Below the pieces are notes generated by a model. The model was not told the origin of the DNA. It saw only the letters and a program-made list of their open reading frames with translations, and ran no database searches. Of a stretch of DNA of 64,000 nt, positions 19,806 to 30,444 are shown one piece after another; within the stretch, counting starts at the first letter, position 1; every line of letters starts with the position of its first letter. The stretch is from Actinomycetota bacterium (GTDB lineage Bacteria; Actinomycetota; Actinomycetes; Nanopelagicales; Nanopelagicaceae), in NCBI GenBank assembly GCA_016870715.1, contig VGAL01000004.1, positions 1 to 64,000 on the forward strand, read 5' to 3'. A program made the position numbers and the translations under genes.

Positions 19806-21479
19806 ATGTCATTTAATGTGGTGATGCCAGCCCTTGGTGAGAGCGTGACCGAGGGCACCGTTACTCGTTGGCTCAAGAATGAGGGCGATCAGGTCGCAGT
19901 CGACGAACCCCTCCTCGAGGTTTCGACCGACAAGGTCGATACCGAAATCCCATCTCCTGTAGCAGGCACCGTTGCAAAGATTCTTGTTGCAGTTGACCAG
20001 ACTGTTCCCGTCGGGGCCGAATTAGTCGTTATCAATGATGGTTCACCTGCAGCTGCCGCTCTACCGGTAGCGGCGCCAGTTGCTGCTCCAGTTGCTCCAG
20101 TTGCTCCAGTAATTGCCACACCTGCTACACCTGCAGCGCCAGTGAGTAATACTGCTGCCGAAATTGTGGTGATGCCAGCCCTTGGTGAGAGCGTGACCGA
20201 AGGGACCGTTACTCGTTGGCTCAAGAGCGTTGGCGAAGCGGTGGCAATGGATGAAGCGCTTCTTGAAGTATCCACTGACAAAGTCGATACCGAAATCCCC
20301 TCTCCCGTCGCAGGAACGGTCAGTGAGATTTTTGCTCCTGCAGATTCAGTCGTTCCAGTTGGCGGCAAACTCGCTGCGATTAGCTCTTCTGGTGGAGTAA
20401 GCGCTCCGGTTGCTCCTACTACTCCTGCTGTTTCGGTTGCGCCGGTTGCGCCTGTTGCTGCACAACACGCTCCCGTGAATACGATTCCAGCTCCGGCTGC
20501 ACAGGGTGCACAGGGTGCACAGAATAAGGGAGTGGAATCTGATTCCTATGTCACACCACTGGTACGGAAACTTGCTGCAGAGCTACAGGTGGATCTTGCG
20601 AGCATCTCTGGAACAGGTGTTGGTGGACGAATTCGCAAACAGGATGTTTACGATGCTGCTGAACGTGCACGCGCAACTGCTCCGGTTGCAATCGCAACGC
20701 CGACTCCAGTTCAAGCGGTAAGCGCACCATCGACTCCAGCAGCTGCCATATCCGCCTCCCCACTTCGCGGCACGAGCGTCCCGATGACTCGCTTGCGAAA
20801 AGTCATTGCTTCGCGAATGGTTGAATCGCTCCAAACTTCTGCGCAACTCACCACGGTTATTGAAGTAGATGTCACCAAGATCGCAAAACTGCGCGTAAAA
20901 GCAAAGAACTCTTTCCAAGAGCGCGAAGGGGTCAACCTCACCTTCCTGCCATTCTTTGCGGTAGCAGTATGTGAGGCGCTCAAGCAACATCCAGTCGTCA
21001 ACGCCTCGATTGATGGCGAAAACATCGTCTATCACGGCACGGAGAATCTTGGCATCGCCGTTGATACCGAACGCGGACTACTAGTGCCCGTAATTAAAGA
21101 TGCTGGCGACTTGAATCTTGGTGGATTAGCTCGCCGCATCAATGATGTTGCACTACGAACCCGCGAGAGCAAGATCAATCCTGATGAATTAAGCGGTGGC
21201 ACTTTCACTATTACCAACACAGGGAGCCGCGGTGCGCTCTTTGATACTCCGATTATCAATCAACCTCAGGTAGCAATTCTGGGAATTGGATCAATCGTCA
21301 AACGTCCCGTCGTCATTACTGAGGCTGATGGTGAAGAGAAGATTGCAATTCGTTCAATGGTCTACCTTGCAATCTCTTATGATCATCGAATTGTTGACGG
21401 CGCTGATGCAGCACGATTCTTGGGCACGCTTAAAGAGCGTCTGGAACTTGGTCGCTTCGAAGCTGATTTAGGAATATAG
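19806..21479 (+). CDS. sucB: 2-oxoglutarate dehydrogenase E2 (dihydrolipoamide succinyltransferase) with two lipoyl domains
   Basis: Two [17 protein letters not shown] lipoyl domains, peripheral subunit-binding domain, catalytic [15 protein letters not shown]. Confidence 0.93.
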   Translation: MSFNVVMPALGESVTEGTVTRWLKNEGDQVAVDEPLLEVSTDKVDTEIPSPVAGTVAKILVAVDQTVPVGAELVVINDGSPAAAALPVAAPVAAPVAPVAPVIATPATPAAPVSNTAAEIVVMPALGESVTEGTVTRWLKSVGEAVAMDEALLEVSTDKVDTEIPSPVAGTVSEIFAPADSVVPVGGKLAAISSSGGVSAPVAPTTPAVSVAPVAPVAAQHAPVNTIPAPAAQGAQGAQNKGVESDSYVTPLVRKLAAELQVDLASISGTGVGGRIRKQDVYDAAERARATAPVAIATPTPVQAVSAPSTPAAAISASPLRGTSVPMTRLRKVIASRMVESLQTSAQLTTVIEVDVTKIAKLRVKAKNSFQEREGVNLTFLPFFAVAVCEALKQHPVVNASIDGENIVYHGTENLGIAVDTERGLLVPVIKDAGDLNLGGLARRINDVALRTRESKINPDELSGGTFTITNTGSRGALFDTPIINQPQVAILGIGSIVKRPVVITEADGEEKIAIRSMVYLAISYDHRIVDGADAARFLGTLKERLELGRFEADLGI

Positions 21480-21484
21480 AAGCG

Positions 21485-22369
21485 ATGTCACGGACCATCG
21501 CGGTTACTGGCGCGTCAGGTCTCATTGGCTCTGCTCTCGTTGCTCACCTCCGCGAGAAAGGTGACACTGTCATCAAGCTCGTCCGACGGGAACCGCGAGC
21601 AAAGGATGAAGCGTTTTGGGACCCCATGGAGGGCAAGATTAATGTAGTCGCTCTCGAAGGAGTTGACTCGATTGTGCACCTTGCAGGTGCTGGCGTCGGA
21701 GGTAAGCGATGGAGCGCCGCGTATAAGGGTGAGATTCTCAATTCTCGACTTTATGGAACGACAACTATCGCTAGCGCTGCCGAACAATTGAAAATCAAAT
21801 CGCTTATCTCATCAAGCGCAATTGGCTGGTATGGCGAGACCGGAAATCGTGCAGTAACGGAGAATGATCGTGGCGGAGATGATTTCCTTGCGCATGTATG
21901 TTTGGAGTGGGAACGCGCAGCAGATAGCGCGCCTTCCGTGCGAACAGTGAAGATCCGCACCGGACTTGTCCTTGATCCCACTGGCGGAGCGCTGGGGCGC
22001 ATGATGCCGCTCTTCAAATTCGGCCTCGGCGGAAAACTAGGCTCAGGAAAACAGTGGTGGTCCTGGATCACTATTCATGATGAGGTTCGAGCGATCGATT
22101 TCCTCATTGATAGCGATCTTTCTGGCCCTATCAATCTCACAGCACCTAACCCAGCAACTAACAGTGAATTTACCGCCGCTCTTGCTCGCGCCCTTCGTAG
22201 GCCAGCGCTCCTGCCAGTACCTGGCTTCGCGCTCAAACTCACCTTGGGTGGATTCTCGACCGAGATCCTCGGTTCAAAGCGCGTTTTGCCCGAGCGGCTC
22301 AACGAAGCAGGATTTACCTTCGACTACCCACACCTGGCTCCAGCTCTAGCAAAATTGGCGGCACACTAG
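21485..22369 (+). CDS. TIGR01777-family NAD-dependent epimerase/SDR
   Basis: ITGASGLIG-like VTGASGLIGSAL, SSAIGWYG, WSWITIHDEVRAI. Confidence 0.9.
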   Translation: MSRTIAVTGASGLIGSALVAHLREKGDTVIKLVRREPRAKDEAFWDPMEGKINVVALEGVDSIVHLAGAGVGGKRWSAAYKGEILNSRLYGTTTIASAAEQLKIKSLISSSAIGWYGETGNRAVTENDRGGDDFLAHVCLEWERAADSAPSVRTVKIRTGLVLDPTGGALGRMMPLFKFGLGGKLGSGKQWWSWITIHDEVRAIDFLIDSDLSGPINLTAPNPATNSEFTAALARALRRPALLPVPGFALKLTLGGFSTEILGSKRVLPERLNEAGFTFDYPHLAPALAKLAAH

Positions 22370-22373
22370 CGCT

Positions 22374-23546
22374 TCAATTGTTGATTGCAGCTTCACCCGC
22401 TAAACGACCTGATAGCAGCGCCCCATTCTGAGATGGTTCAGTGAGGTAATCCCCCGCGAAAATCAGACCTTCATCCTCCACAATCCCACTTCGCTTCACT
22501 CCTGGCGCAATGATGGGTAGCGCATTATCGATATCAAATGTAGTGATGAGATCACCAGTTATCGCTTCGCCATACATTTCTCCAAGTTGGCCACGTACTG
22601 CAGACTCTTCGCATCGCTCAAGCGTTGTGACGGAAAGCAAACCTCTGCCATCTGGAGAATAACTGGGCACCACAGCTGCAAGGTCGATTGCGGTGACTAT
22701 CGGCCCAGAACTCAGTGATGCAACATGAAGTTGATGTTGCATAGGTAACGGGTCTTCGAGCGTGAAATACCATGCAGTCGAGCGAGCAAAATTAATATGC
22801 GGCAGATGTTCCGAGAAACTTTCTGCGCTTGAGTAATCCGTAGCAACAATCACCTTGCGAGCGGAGATTATCGAACTCTCCGTTCTCACGGAGAATCCCT
22901 TTCCGGAGCGAGTTATCTCGTGGACCAATTCACCACACTGAATAGATTTCAATCGATTGCGTAATTCCTGTGAAAGGGCTTGCACGCCACCATCGGGCAG
23001 GCCTGGCACTTGGCGATAAAGCGAACGGAGCACGCGCCTGGCAAATTTCGCATCCACCTGCGTAAGAGCAGTGAGAAAGACTCCACGGAGAAAGGGCTCA
23101 ACTATCGCGCCATAAATTTCGCCACTTATTCCGATTCGATGGAGAAATGTTGCTGCGCTCTCCCCTTCTTCGATTCTGGCAACTAAGACTGCACGCAATA
23201 GCGAGAAGAAGGGCAACGGATTACTTGCGATACTGGGGAGCGCCCCAACAATTGTTCGTATCTCTCGCCGTGGATCACCAAAGAAGCGCCACTGCCCACC
23301 GACCATAGCCACCGCGCCCGCTGGGATTGGGTGAAAATGGGTGCGAATATCTAGCCGCTCTAATTCGCGATAACCGGGGTTGATGACCTGAAATCCACGA
23401 TCAATTGTGAACCCATCGATCTCTTGTGAAGTGACTCGTCCACCCACATTGCTGCTTCCCTCAATCAACTGAACCTGTTGACCACTTTCTTGGATGGTCA
23501 ACGCTGCCCGTAGTCCAGTTAGACCGCCACCAACTACAACAATCAC
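22374..23546 (-). CDS. FAD-dependent oxidoreductase (amine oxidase/phytoene desaturase-like)
   Basis: VVGGGLTGLRAALTIQ, FAGDYLTEPSQNGALLSGR. Confidence 0.85.
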   Translation of the reverse strand: MIVVVGGGLTGLRAALTIQESGQQVQLIEGSSNVGGRVTSQEIDGFTIDRGFQVINPGYRELERLDIRTHFHPIPAGAVAMVGGQWRFFGDPRREIRTIVGALPSIASNPLPFFSLLRAVLVARIEEGESAATFLHRIGISGEIYGAIVEPFLRGVFLTALTQVDAKFARRVLRSLYRQVPGLPDGGVQALSQELRNRLKSIQCGELVHEITRSGKGFSVRTESSIISARKVIVATDYSSAESFSEHLPHINFARSTAWYFTLEDPLPMQHQLHVASLSSGPIVTAIDLAAVVPSYSPDGRGLLSVTTLERCEESAVRGQLGEMYGEAITGDLITTFDIDNALPIIAPGVKRSGIVEDEGLIFAGDYLTEPSQNGALLSGRLAGEAAINN

Positions 23547-24565
23547 CGCAGTGATATCTCTCGGGCGATATCGATCAGTCGGGCGACCTCAAGTGCATCC
23601 TTAGGTGGAACTGGCATTGGCGCATCACTCTCTATCGCACGCCGTACTTGGAGATAGTAATCGACATAGTTCCCATTCTCGGCAGGGATCTCTTCAAATG
23701 AATTGTTATCTCCTAGATAAAGTTTGGCTTGCGCTTGCGTGGGTATAGACCATTTGCCGTCATAGGGAATTTTTCCACTCTTGAGCAAGTCCTCCTGAGG
23801 ATCAAGATCATCAATAACGAGTGTTCCGCCTCGAGCAGATAAGCGCACTCGCGGACCTGTGAAACCAGCAACTGCACTTGCAGTGAGATAGGAATCCACT
23901 CCCATCAAGTGATGGAGCACGATGATCACATCATCATCGGAAGCGCCGCGAATATTACGCATCGAAGCGAAGCCAACCTCCGCAGGTCCAAAAAGATCGA
24001 GCGCTCCAGCAACTAAATGAGTTTGGATATCTAGTAGCCATCCTCCACCGGCTTCGCGATTGCTTGCATCTCGCCATCCGTAATTGGCAATTTCAGGTTT
24101 GTATCTCTCGAACCTGGACTCAAAGCGGTGAATCGGACCGAGTGATCGCTCACGAATCACTCTTTTAAGTGTCAGGGCATCGCTATCCCATCGGCGGTTG
24201 AAGAAGGCGCATACCTTCACTCCAACGCTTTCTGCAGCAGCAAATATCGCTTTGGTTTCTGGTAGATCTCGACCAACTGGTTTATCGATAACAGTTGCCA
24301 CTCCTGCAGCAATACTTGCAAGCGCCTGCTCGGCATGGACCTGGTTCGCCGAAGAGATGACGACTACATCAAGAGAAGATGTGAGTAACTCGTCCATAGT
24401 CGAGACGATTTTCGCGTCAGGAAAATCCTTCTTCGCCTGGGCAATTCGCTCCGGCAAATTGGTGAGGATCACTCCGATTTCAAACCCGGCACCTACTAGA
24501 AGAGGCGCGTGGAAAACTCGACCACCTAACCCATATCCAACTAAACCAGCCCGCAGTGAACTCAA
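23543..24565 (-). CDS. Gfo/Idh/MocA family oxidoreductase
   Basis: GLVGYGLGGRVFHAPLL, VIDKPVG; TTG start at 24565 overlaps the upstream TGA (TTGA). Confidence 0.9.
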   Translation of the reverse strand: MSSLRAGLVGYGLGGRVFHAPLLVGAGFEIGVILTNLPERIAQAKKDFPDAKIVSTMDELLTSSLDVVVISSANQVHAEQALASIAAGVATVIDKPVGRDLPETKAIFAAAESVGVKVCAFFNRRWDSDALTLKRVIRERSLGPIHRFESRFERYKPEIANYGWRDASNREAGGGWLLDIQTHLVAGALDLFGPAEVGFASMRNIRGASDDDVIIVLHHLMGVDSYLTASAVAGFTGPRVRLSARGGTLVIDDLDPQEDLLKSGKIPYDGKWSIPTQAQAKLYLGDNNSFEEIPAENGNYVDYYLQVRRAIESDAPMPVPPKDALEVARLIDIAREISLR

Positions 24566-26757
24566 TCGATACCCACCTTGGAGAGTTTGCTTGGCCACCA
24601 GATTTTCTTACCAAGAATACGAACTAGCGCCGGCACTAAGAGTGAGCGAACCACGATGGTGTCGAGCAATACTCCGAATGCCACTGCAAAGCCAAGTTGG
24701 GCAAGGAATACTAGTGGCAGCACACCGAGGACTCCAAAAGTCGCGGCTAACACGATTCCAGCTGAGGTGATCACGCCACCGGTGACAGTGAGACCGCGAA
24801 TGACGCCGGCTTTGGTGCCGATCTTCTGTGCTTCTTCGCGAACGCGAGTCATAAGGAAGATGTTGTAGTCAATGCCCAGCGCTACTAAGAAAACGAAGGC
24901 AAAGAGCGGGAAACTGGCATCCGTTCCCTTGAAACCAAAAACGTATTCGAATACCAGAGCACATACCCCAAGTGTGGCGAAGAATGAGAGCACCACTGTT
25001 ACAAGCAAGAGAACTGATGCGAGAATGCTTCGTAATAGCAATCCAAGAATCAGCGCGATAAGAATAAGAACGATTGGAATAATGACTCGATTATCACGCT
25101 TAGATGATTGATCGACGTCGTACCCAATTGCCGTCTGGCCGCCAACAAGACTTCTCTCATTAACGGACTTCGCTGCTTCTCTAATGAGTGGAATGGTGTT
25201 CTTTGCCTCTGTGGAGTCAGCAGCAACGGAGAGAGTGGCGTAAAGCAGGATATTGCCATCTACCACTTTCACATCTTTGGTCGGTGTCATCGTGGCCATA
25301 TCAAAATTGGTGACAGGCACGACCGATGCCACATTCTTAACCTGAGAAATTGCGGCAATTGACTGCTGGAGGTCGCTCTCTCTCACGACAATCTCTACTG
25401 GAGTACCTTCCCCACTAGGAAAGTGTTCGCCGAGTTTCTCAAGACCAATCACAGAATCAGGTCGAGTAGTAAACGCATCTGTTTGCGCTAAACCATCAGA
25501 CTTCAGGGTAATTGAGAAGCCGGCGAAAATTACCAATAAAACTGCGGTACTAATCCAGACGGGCTTTGGCTTTCTATCTACCAAATTGCCAACCTTGGAC
25601 CACAACCCGGAGAGTTTTTCATCTTCTGAATCAAACTTTGGTTTCTTTGGCCAAAATACCCATCGGCCAACCAGCACCAAAGCTGCGGGAAGTAAGGTAA
25701 GCGCAGCGAACATTGCACATGCAATGCCAATCGAACCAACTGGACCTAAACCTCGGTTACTGGAGAGATCACTCAAAAGAAGGACCATCAAACCAGCGAT
25801 GACCGTCGAACCCGACGCCAAAATCGGTTCAACCACTCCTCGTAGCGCAACCCGCATAGCGGTAAAACGTGATCGCTGAAGATGGAGCTCTTCTCGATAA
25901 CGTGAAATCAAGAGGAGGGCATAGTCGGTTGCGGCTCCGAGTACGAGCACATCGAGGATTCCTTGAGTCTGACCATTGAGATCGATGATGTCTGCTTTTG
26001 CAAGGTAATAGACGATCATCGTCGCGAAGGCGAGCGCGAGCGCGGCTGTGAAAAGCGGGATGATCCAAAGGAAAGGTGAGCGATACACAATAATCAAAAT
26101 GATGGCAACGACAATCAAGGTGGTAGATAGCAATCGGGTATCAATAGATCCAAATGCGCCAAAGAGATCGGCAAAGATTCCACCAGGCCCTGTGACATGG
26201 GTTTCGATTGAATCGCCACCAAAATTCTTCTCTAAGTCCTCACGAATGAAATCGATGATAAGAGGAAGGATTGGTTCATCGTTGACATTCTCGCCAGCAA
26301 TCTTTGAGTTGAGTTGGACATTTATCAAAACCGCTTTGCCATCGGCAGATGGGATTGCCTGGAGTGGCGCGCCTGCAATGAAGTACTCTCGCAATGGTTT
26401 CTTGGACTCAGGGAGGATTTTCTCACCAAGTGCGCTTGCGTAAGAGTTGAGTTTTGCAAAAACTTGCGGGTTGCTCTGTGGGCTTACATTCCCTACCGCT
26501 AAAAGCAGGGTGGGCAATAGGTCGGCGGACTGATTGGAGAACTTCACCGTTATCTTGCTTGCGATGGTCGATTCGGCGCTCTCAGGTAAGAATGCAGAGT
26601 TGTCGTTCTCCTGAACAGTAGAGATCTTGGAAAAGACCGGCCCTGATATGCCGCCGATAGCGAGCCATCCAAATACCACGATGATTGCAATCCATAGACC
26701 TTTACGAGCGCGACCAGTTCGGTGAGCGAGCGAAGCGGTATTCATTTCAGTAGACAC
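24562..26757 (-). CDS. MMPL family RND-type transporter
   Basis: 731 aa; two GATDYALLLISRYREEL / GIDYNIFLMTRVREE repeats. Confidence 0.93.
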   Translation of the reverse strand: MSTEMNTASLAHRTGRARKGLWIAIIVVFGWLAIGGISGPVFSKISTVQENDNSAFLPESAESTIASKITVKFSNQSADLLPTLLLAVGNVSPQSNPQVFAKLNSYASALGEKILPESKKPLREYFIAGAPLQAIPSADGKAVLINVQLNSKIAGENVNDEPILPLIIDFIREDLEKNFGGDSIETHVTGPGGIFADLFGAFGSIDTRLLSTTLIVVAIILIIVYRSPFLWIIPLFTAALALAFATMIVYYLAKADIIDLNGQTQGILDVLVLGAATDYALLLISRYREELHLQRSRFTAMRVALRGVVEPILASGSTVIAGLMVLLLSDLSSNRGLGPVGSIGIACAMFAALTLLPAALVLVGRWVFWPKKPKFDSEDEKLSGLWSKVGNLVDRKPKPVWISTAVLLVIFAGFSITLKSDGLAQTDAFTTRPDSVIGLEKLGEHFPSGEGTPVEIVVRESDLQQSIAAISQVKNVASVVPVTNFDMATMTPTKDVKVVDGNILLYATLSVAADSTEAKNTIPLIREAAKSVNERSLVGGQTAIGYDVDQSSKRDNRVIIPIVLILIALILGLLLRSILASVLLLVTVVLSFFATLGVCALVFEYVFGFKGTDASFPLFAFVFLVALGIDYNIFLMTRVREEAQKIGTKAGVIRGLTVTGGVITSAGIVLAATFGVLGVLPLVFLAQLGFAVAFGVLLDTIVVRSLLVPALVRILGKKIWWPSKLSKVGID

Positions 26758-26870
26758 GGGGTGAAATTCCTCTCAATTTGAGCATCAATCCCTGGGGATG
26801 AGCACCGGCAAATCTTAGCGCCAACAGCAGAAATACCTTCGATTCGCCCCTCTTGAGTAGGCTATTGCCC

Positions 26871-27518
26871 ATGGCGGTTGTGACGGATTCACGCTTTCTT
26901 GTGCGCAACCTTGGCCTTATTGAGTATGGAGATGCTCTTCGCATCCAGCGAGATCTCCACGAAAAAATTCTCAGTGGAACTGCGCAGTCAACCCTGTTAT
27001 TGCTTGAACATCCATCGGTCTATACCGCTGGGCGCAGGACCCAAGATCATGAACGTCCCATAAATGGCGTTCCGGTTATTGATGTTGATCGTGGAGGGAA
27101 AATAACCTGGCATGGTCCTGGTCAACTTGTTGGCTATCCAATCGTAAAATTAAAGGAACCGACCAAAGTCGTTGATTTCGTACGCACCCTTGAGCGCGCT
27201 CTCATTGCCACGCTCAAACGTTTTGGGATTCAGGGCTATCAGATTTGCGATCACTCTGGTGTCTGGTTAAACGATTCGCGAGGAGAGCGCAAAATTGCAG
27301 CGATTGGAATACGAGTGGCGAAAGGGATTGTTACCCATGGCTTCGCGCTCAACGTCAATCCGGATCTCTCCTATTTCGAGCAGATCATCCCATGTGGAAT
27401 TCCTGATGTGATCACTACCTCTATGAGCGCCGAACTTGGAAGAGATGTGAGCATCGGAGAAGTTCTTCCGATTCTCTCAGAGGAATTAGCTATCGAGTTC
27501 GAGAGGGTTCTTGCATGA
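26871..27518 (+). CDS. lipB: Lipoyl(octanoyl) transferase LipB
   Basis: [46 protein letters not shown] 26871 favoured. Confidence 0.95.
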   Translation: MAVVTDSRFLVRNLGLIEYGDALRIQRDLHEKILSGTAQSTLLLLEHPSVYTAGRRTQDHERPINGVPVIDVDRGGKITWHGPGQLVGYPIVKLKEPTKVVDFVRTLERALIATLKRFGIQGYQICDHSGVWLNDSRGERKIAAIGIRVAKGIVTHGFALNVNPDLSYFEQIIPCGIPDVITTSMSAELGRDVSIGEVLPILSEELAIEFERVLA

Positions 27519-28459
27519 ACGCGCCCGCCCCTGATGGAAGACGGTTACTGCGAATTGAATCGCGGAATGCTCAGACTCCCATCGAGAGAAAACCTGAATG
27601 GATCAAGACCAAAGCCAAAATGGGGCCGGAATACACAAACCTTCGCTCATTAGTCTCTGGCGAGGGTTTACATACTGTCTGCCAAGAAGCAGCATGCCCG
27701 AACATCTTTGAATGTTGGGAAGATCGTGAAGCAACCTTTCTCATCGGAGGTTCGGTCTGCACCCGACGCTGCGACTTTTGTAACATCGATACCGGAAAGC
27801 CCCTCCCCCTTGATCGCGATGAACCACGACGCGTGGCAGAGTCGGTGGCAAAGATGGAACTTCGTTACGCAACGGTTACTGGCGTTGCTCGGGATGACTT
27901 AGATGATGAAGGCGCATGGCTCTATGCCGAAACGATTATCAAGATTCACGAATTAGTGCCGGGTTGCGGCGTGGAAATGCTCGCCCCCGACTTCAATGCT
28001 CGACCTGAATTGCTCGAACAGGTCTTCGCCGCTCGCCCTGAAGTATTTGCACATAATCTCGAGACGGTGCCACGAATATTTCGCCAAATCAGACCTGCAT
28101 TCACCTATGAACGCTCCCTAGATGTCATTTCACAGGCGCGAAACTTTGGGCTCATTACAAAATCTAATCTCATCCTCGGATTAGGTGAGACGCGAGCGGA
28201 AATCGAAGAAGCGCTGATAAATCTCCATCAAGCAGGTTGTGATTTGATCACCGTCACCCAATATCTACGACCTACCGCTAAACATCATCCTGTCGAACGT
28301 TGGGTGAAGCCTGCAGAGTTTGTTGAATTGGCTGCTCTTGCGAAAGAGATAGGATTTGCTGGAGTGATGAGTGGGCCATTAGTGCGTTCAAGTTATCGAG
28401 CAGGAAAGTTATATGCACAAGCCCGAGATGCTAAGCAAGCGATAGCCGCACATGACTGA
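27515..28459 (+). CDS. lipA: Lipoyl synthase LipA
   Basis: [13 protein letters not shown] and [10 protein letters not shown] Cys clusters. Confidence 0.96.
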   Translation: MNAPAPDGRRLLRIESRNAQTPIERKPEWIKTKAKMGPEYTNLRSLVSGEGLHTVCQEAACPNIFECWEDREATFLIGGSVCTRRCDFCNIDTGKPLPLDRDEPRRVAESVAKMELRYATVTGVARDDLDDEGAWLYAETIIKIHELVPGCGVEMLAPDFNARPELLEQVFAARPEVFAHNLETVPRIFRQIRPAFTYERSLDVISQARNFGLITKSNLILGLGETRAEIEEALINLHQAGCDLITVTQYLRPTAKHHPVERWVKPAEFVELAALAKEIGFAGVMSGPLVRSSYRAGKLYAQARDAKQAIAAHD

Positions 28460-29168
28460 TCGGGTGTACCCAGGAGTCATTCTCGTCGTTCGCCTTCTTT
28501 GGAAATACTTGGGCCTGCGATTTATCATCAAAGGCGAGGAAAATATTCCGCGCTCGGGTGGTGCAATTTTGGCAATCAACCATGTTGGCTACCTCGATTT
28601 TGCAATCTCAGGAACAGCGGCTTTACCTGCTAAGAGATATGTCCGATACATGGCGAAGAAGCAGATTTTTGATAACAAGATTGCCGGCCCGCTTATGCGC
28701 GGTATGCATCACATTAGTGTTGATCGCAATTCAGGGTCGGCATCGTTTGTTGCAGCGCTGCGCGCACTCAAAGCCGGTGAGATAGTCGGCATCTTTCCCG
28801 AAGCAACTATTTCGAAAAGTTTCGAGATTAAATCGATGAAATCTGGGGCGGCTCGTTTGGCGATTGGCGCCAACGTCCCTGTCATTCCCACGATTGTTTG
28901 GGGAAGTCAGCGGATCTGGACTAAAGGACGAAAGCGAGATTTTCGCAGGAATAAATTTCCGATTTCGATTTATGTCGGCGAACCCTTGGTTTTTACCCGT
29001 GAGACAGAGGTAGAGAGCGCCGAAAGGCAGATTAAGTCGGCCTTAGAGAAGTTACTTAGGAAAGTGCAGGATGAATATCCCGATGAGCACCGCGGCCAAT
29101 GGTGGGCCCCTGCTCGTTTAGGTGGGAGCGCCCCTACCTTGGAAGAAGTCGAGGGCGAGAGAGGGTAA
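28452..29168 (+). CDS. 1-acyl-sn-glycerol-3-phosphate acyltransferase
   Basis: [17 protein letters not shown]. Confidence 0.87.
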   Translation: MTDRVYPGVILVVRLLWKYLGLRFIIKGEENIPRSGGAILAINHVGYLDFAISGTAALPAKRYVRYMAKKQIFDNKIAGPLMRGMHHISVDRNSGSASFVAALRALKAGEIVGIFPEATISKSFEIKSMKSGAARLAIGANVPVIPTIVWGSQRIWTKGRKRDFRRNKFPISIYVGEPLVFTRETEVESAERQIKSALEKLLRKVQDEYPDEHRGQWWAPARLGGSAPTLEEVEGERG

Positions 29169-29178
29169 CCTTTAGGAC

Positions 29179-29850
29179 ATGGCGCGCGAGAAAAAACCAC
29201 GTAAATCACCAGAGTGGATTAAGACTCTAAAGCAGGCCTATCGCGTAACGCGCGAGGCCCGTCCACTCCTACCGGTACTGCTCATCATTGTCTTCGCCCT
29301 GGTGATGGCAGTGGGAATTGGCTTGGGAGTAATCGTCGGGCGGACCATCTACTTCTCGTTGATGACCATTCCTTTTGCCATCATTCTCACCCTCTTTATC
29401 TTCTCTCGATTAGCCGAATCTGCCGCCTATTCATCAATCGAAGATCAAGTGGGAGCAGGCGCAAGCGTTCTCATGTCTATTCGTAAAGGGTGGAGTACAA
29501 CAGCTGGTGTTCAAGTCGCGCGGAATCAGGATCTGGTACATCGCAGTCTTGGCCGAGCTGGCGTCGTAGTCACTGGCGAGGGAACCAATGCAGTCCGCGT
29601 GATGATGACCGACGAACGACGAAAGATGGAGCGATTCCTCTCAGGAGTTCCAGTTCATGAAGTGCTCGTCGGTGAAGGTGAAGGACGCATCCCGCTTCGC
29701 AAGTTGCAGAAGCATTTAAAGAAACTTCCCAAAAAGCTAACTAAGTCCCAACTTCGCGAGGCGAGAGCGCGTGAGAAATCTGTGGGTGGGGCGAAGTTAC
29801 CGATGCCCAAGGGCCCGATGCCGAACATGCGGAAGATACCCAAGCGCTAA
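29179..29850 (+). CDS. DUF4191 domain-containing membrane protein
   Basis: Two TM, downstream of lipA as in many Actinobacteria. Confidence 0.8.
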   Translation: MAREKKPRKSPEWIKTLKQAYRVTREARPLLPVLLIIVFALVMAVGIGLGVIVGRTIYFSLMTIPFAIILTLFIFSRLAESAAYSSIEDQVGAGASVLMSIRKGWSTTAGVQVARNQDLVHRSLGRAGVVVTGEGTNAVRVMMTDERRKMERFLSGVPVHEVLVGEGEGRIPLRKLQKHLKKLPKKLTKSQLREARAREKSVGGAKLPMPKGPMPNMRKIPKR

Positions 29851-30239
29851 ATCCTGATTATCGGCACTGTCCGTACTGCTCGATCATGCACTCCACGCCC
29901 ATGAACGGTTAATAGCGGTGGTACGACTAAGCAGATAAGTAGCGTGCGGATAAGGGTCGGCAGAACCCCGATTTTCATATGGGTATCGATATCCACGATC
30001 CGAATTCCTACGACCACTTGGCCAGCCGAACCCCCCAAGAGCGCAGTGAAGAGCGCAACTTCTACGAAGAAAACTGCTAGCTGGAGCCACCCTTGATCTA
30101 TGGAGCCTTGGACTATCAACCCGGCGATGAGATAGGCGGCAAACCAATCGAGAATCAGCGCAAAGAGCCTGCGCCCATAGCTGGCAATCGCTATAGCCGG
30201 CTCCCCCAGGGCGCCTAGTTCATCGGGATTCTTGCTCAC
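29847..30239 (-). CDS. RDD family membrane protein
   Basis: GRRLFALILDWFAAYLIAG, multi-TM; GTG start. Confidence 0.83.
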   Translation of the reverse strand: MSKNPDELGALGEPAIAIASYGRRLFALILDWFAAYLIAGLIVQGSIDQGWLQLAVFFVEVALFTALLGGSAGQVVVGIRIVDIDTHMKIGVLPTLIRTLLICLVVPPLLTVHGRGVHDRAVRTVPIIRI

Positions 30240-30282
30240 CCCCCAAGAGTACGGGCAACCCTCAAGGTTGACTCCACCAAAG

Positions 30283-30320
30283 GTAACAATCCCGAAACAT
30301 GGGGGTTATTCCCGCTTCAT
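30283..30320 (+). promoter_or_regulatory. GlnR-like box upstream of glnA
   Basis: GTAAC-N6-GAAAC-N6-GTTAT-N6-TTCAT; first half matches GTnAC-n6-GAAAC exactly, second half degenerate. Confidence 0.55.
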
Positions 30321-30444
30321 GGCTCTGGCCTAGCCTTTCCCTTCGTTGGAGCGCCCTTCACCAGAGACGCTGAAAGGCTCTTCATCCACATGTATGAGCA
30401 CGCCTCTTGGGTAAACGCTTAAGAGAATGAAAATGGAGGAAGAG

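Noticed and set aside
20050-20150. Tandem GCTCCAGTT-type repeats as a mobile or CRISPR-like array
   Set aside because: They encode the Ala-Pro-rich flexible linker of the E2 protein; in frame and ordinary for this family.
24562-24598. 37-nt overlap of the Gfo/Idh ORF with the MMPL gene
   Set aside because: Artefact of the longest-ORF start; TTG at 24565 overlapping the TGA stop is more consistent.
30343-30444. Glutamine riboswitch (glnA RNA motif) before glnA
   Set aside because: The conserved core I remember for that class is not visible; only weak complementary segments are present.
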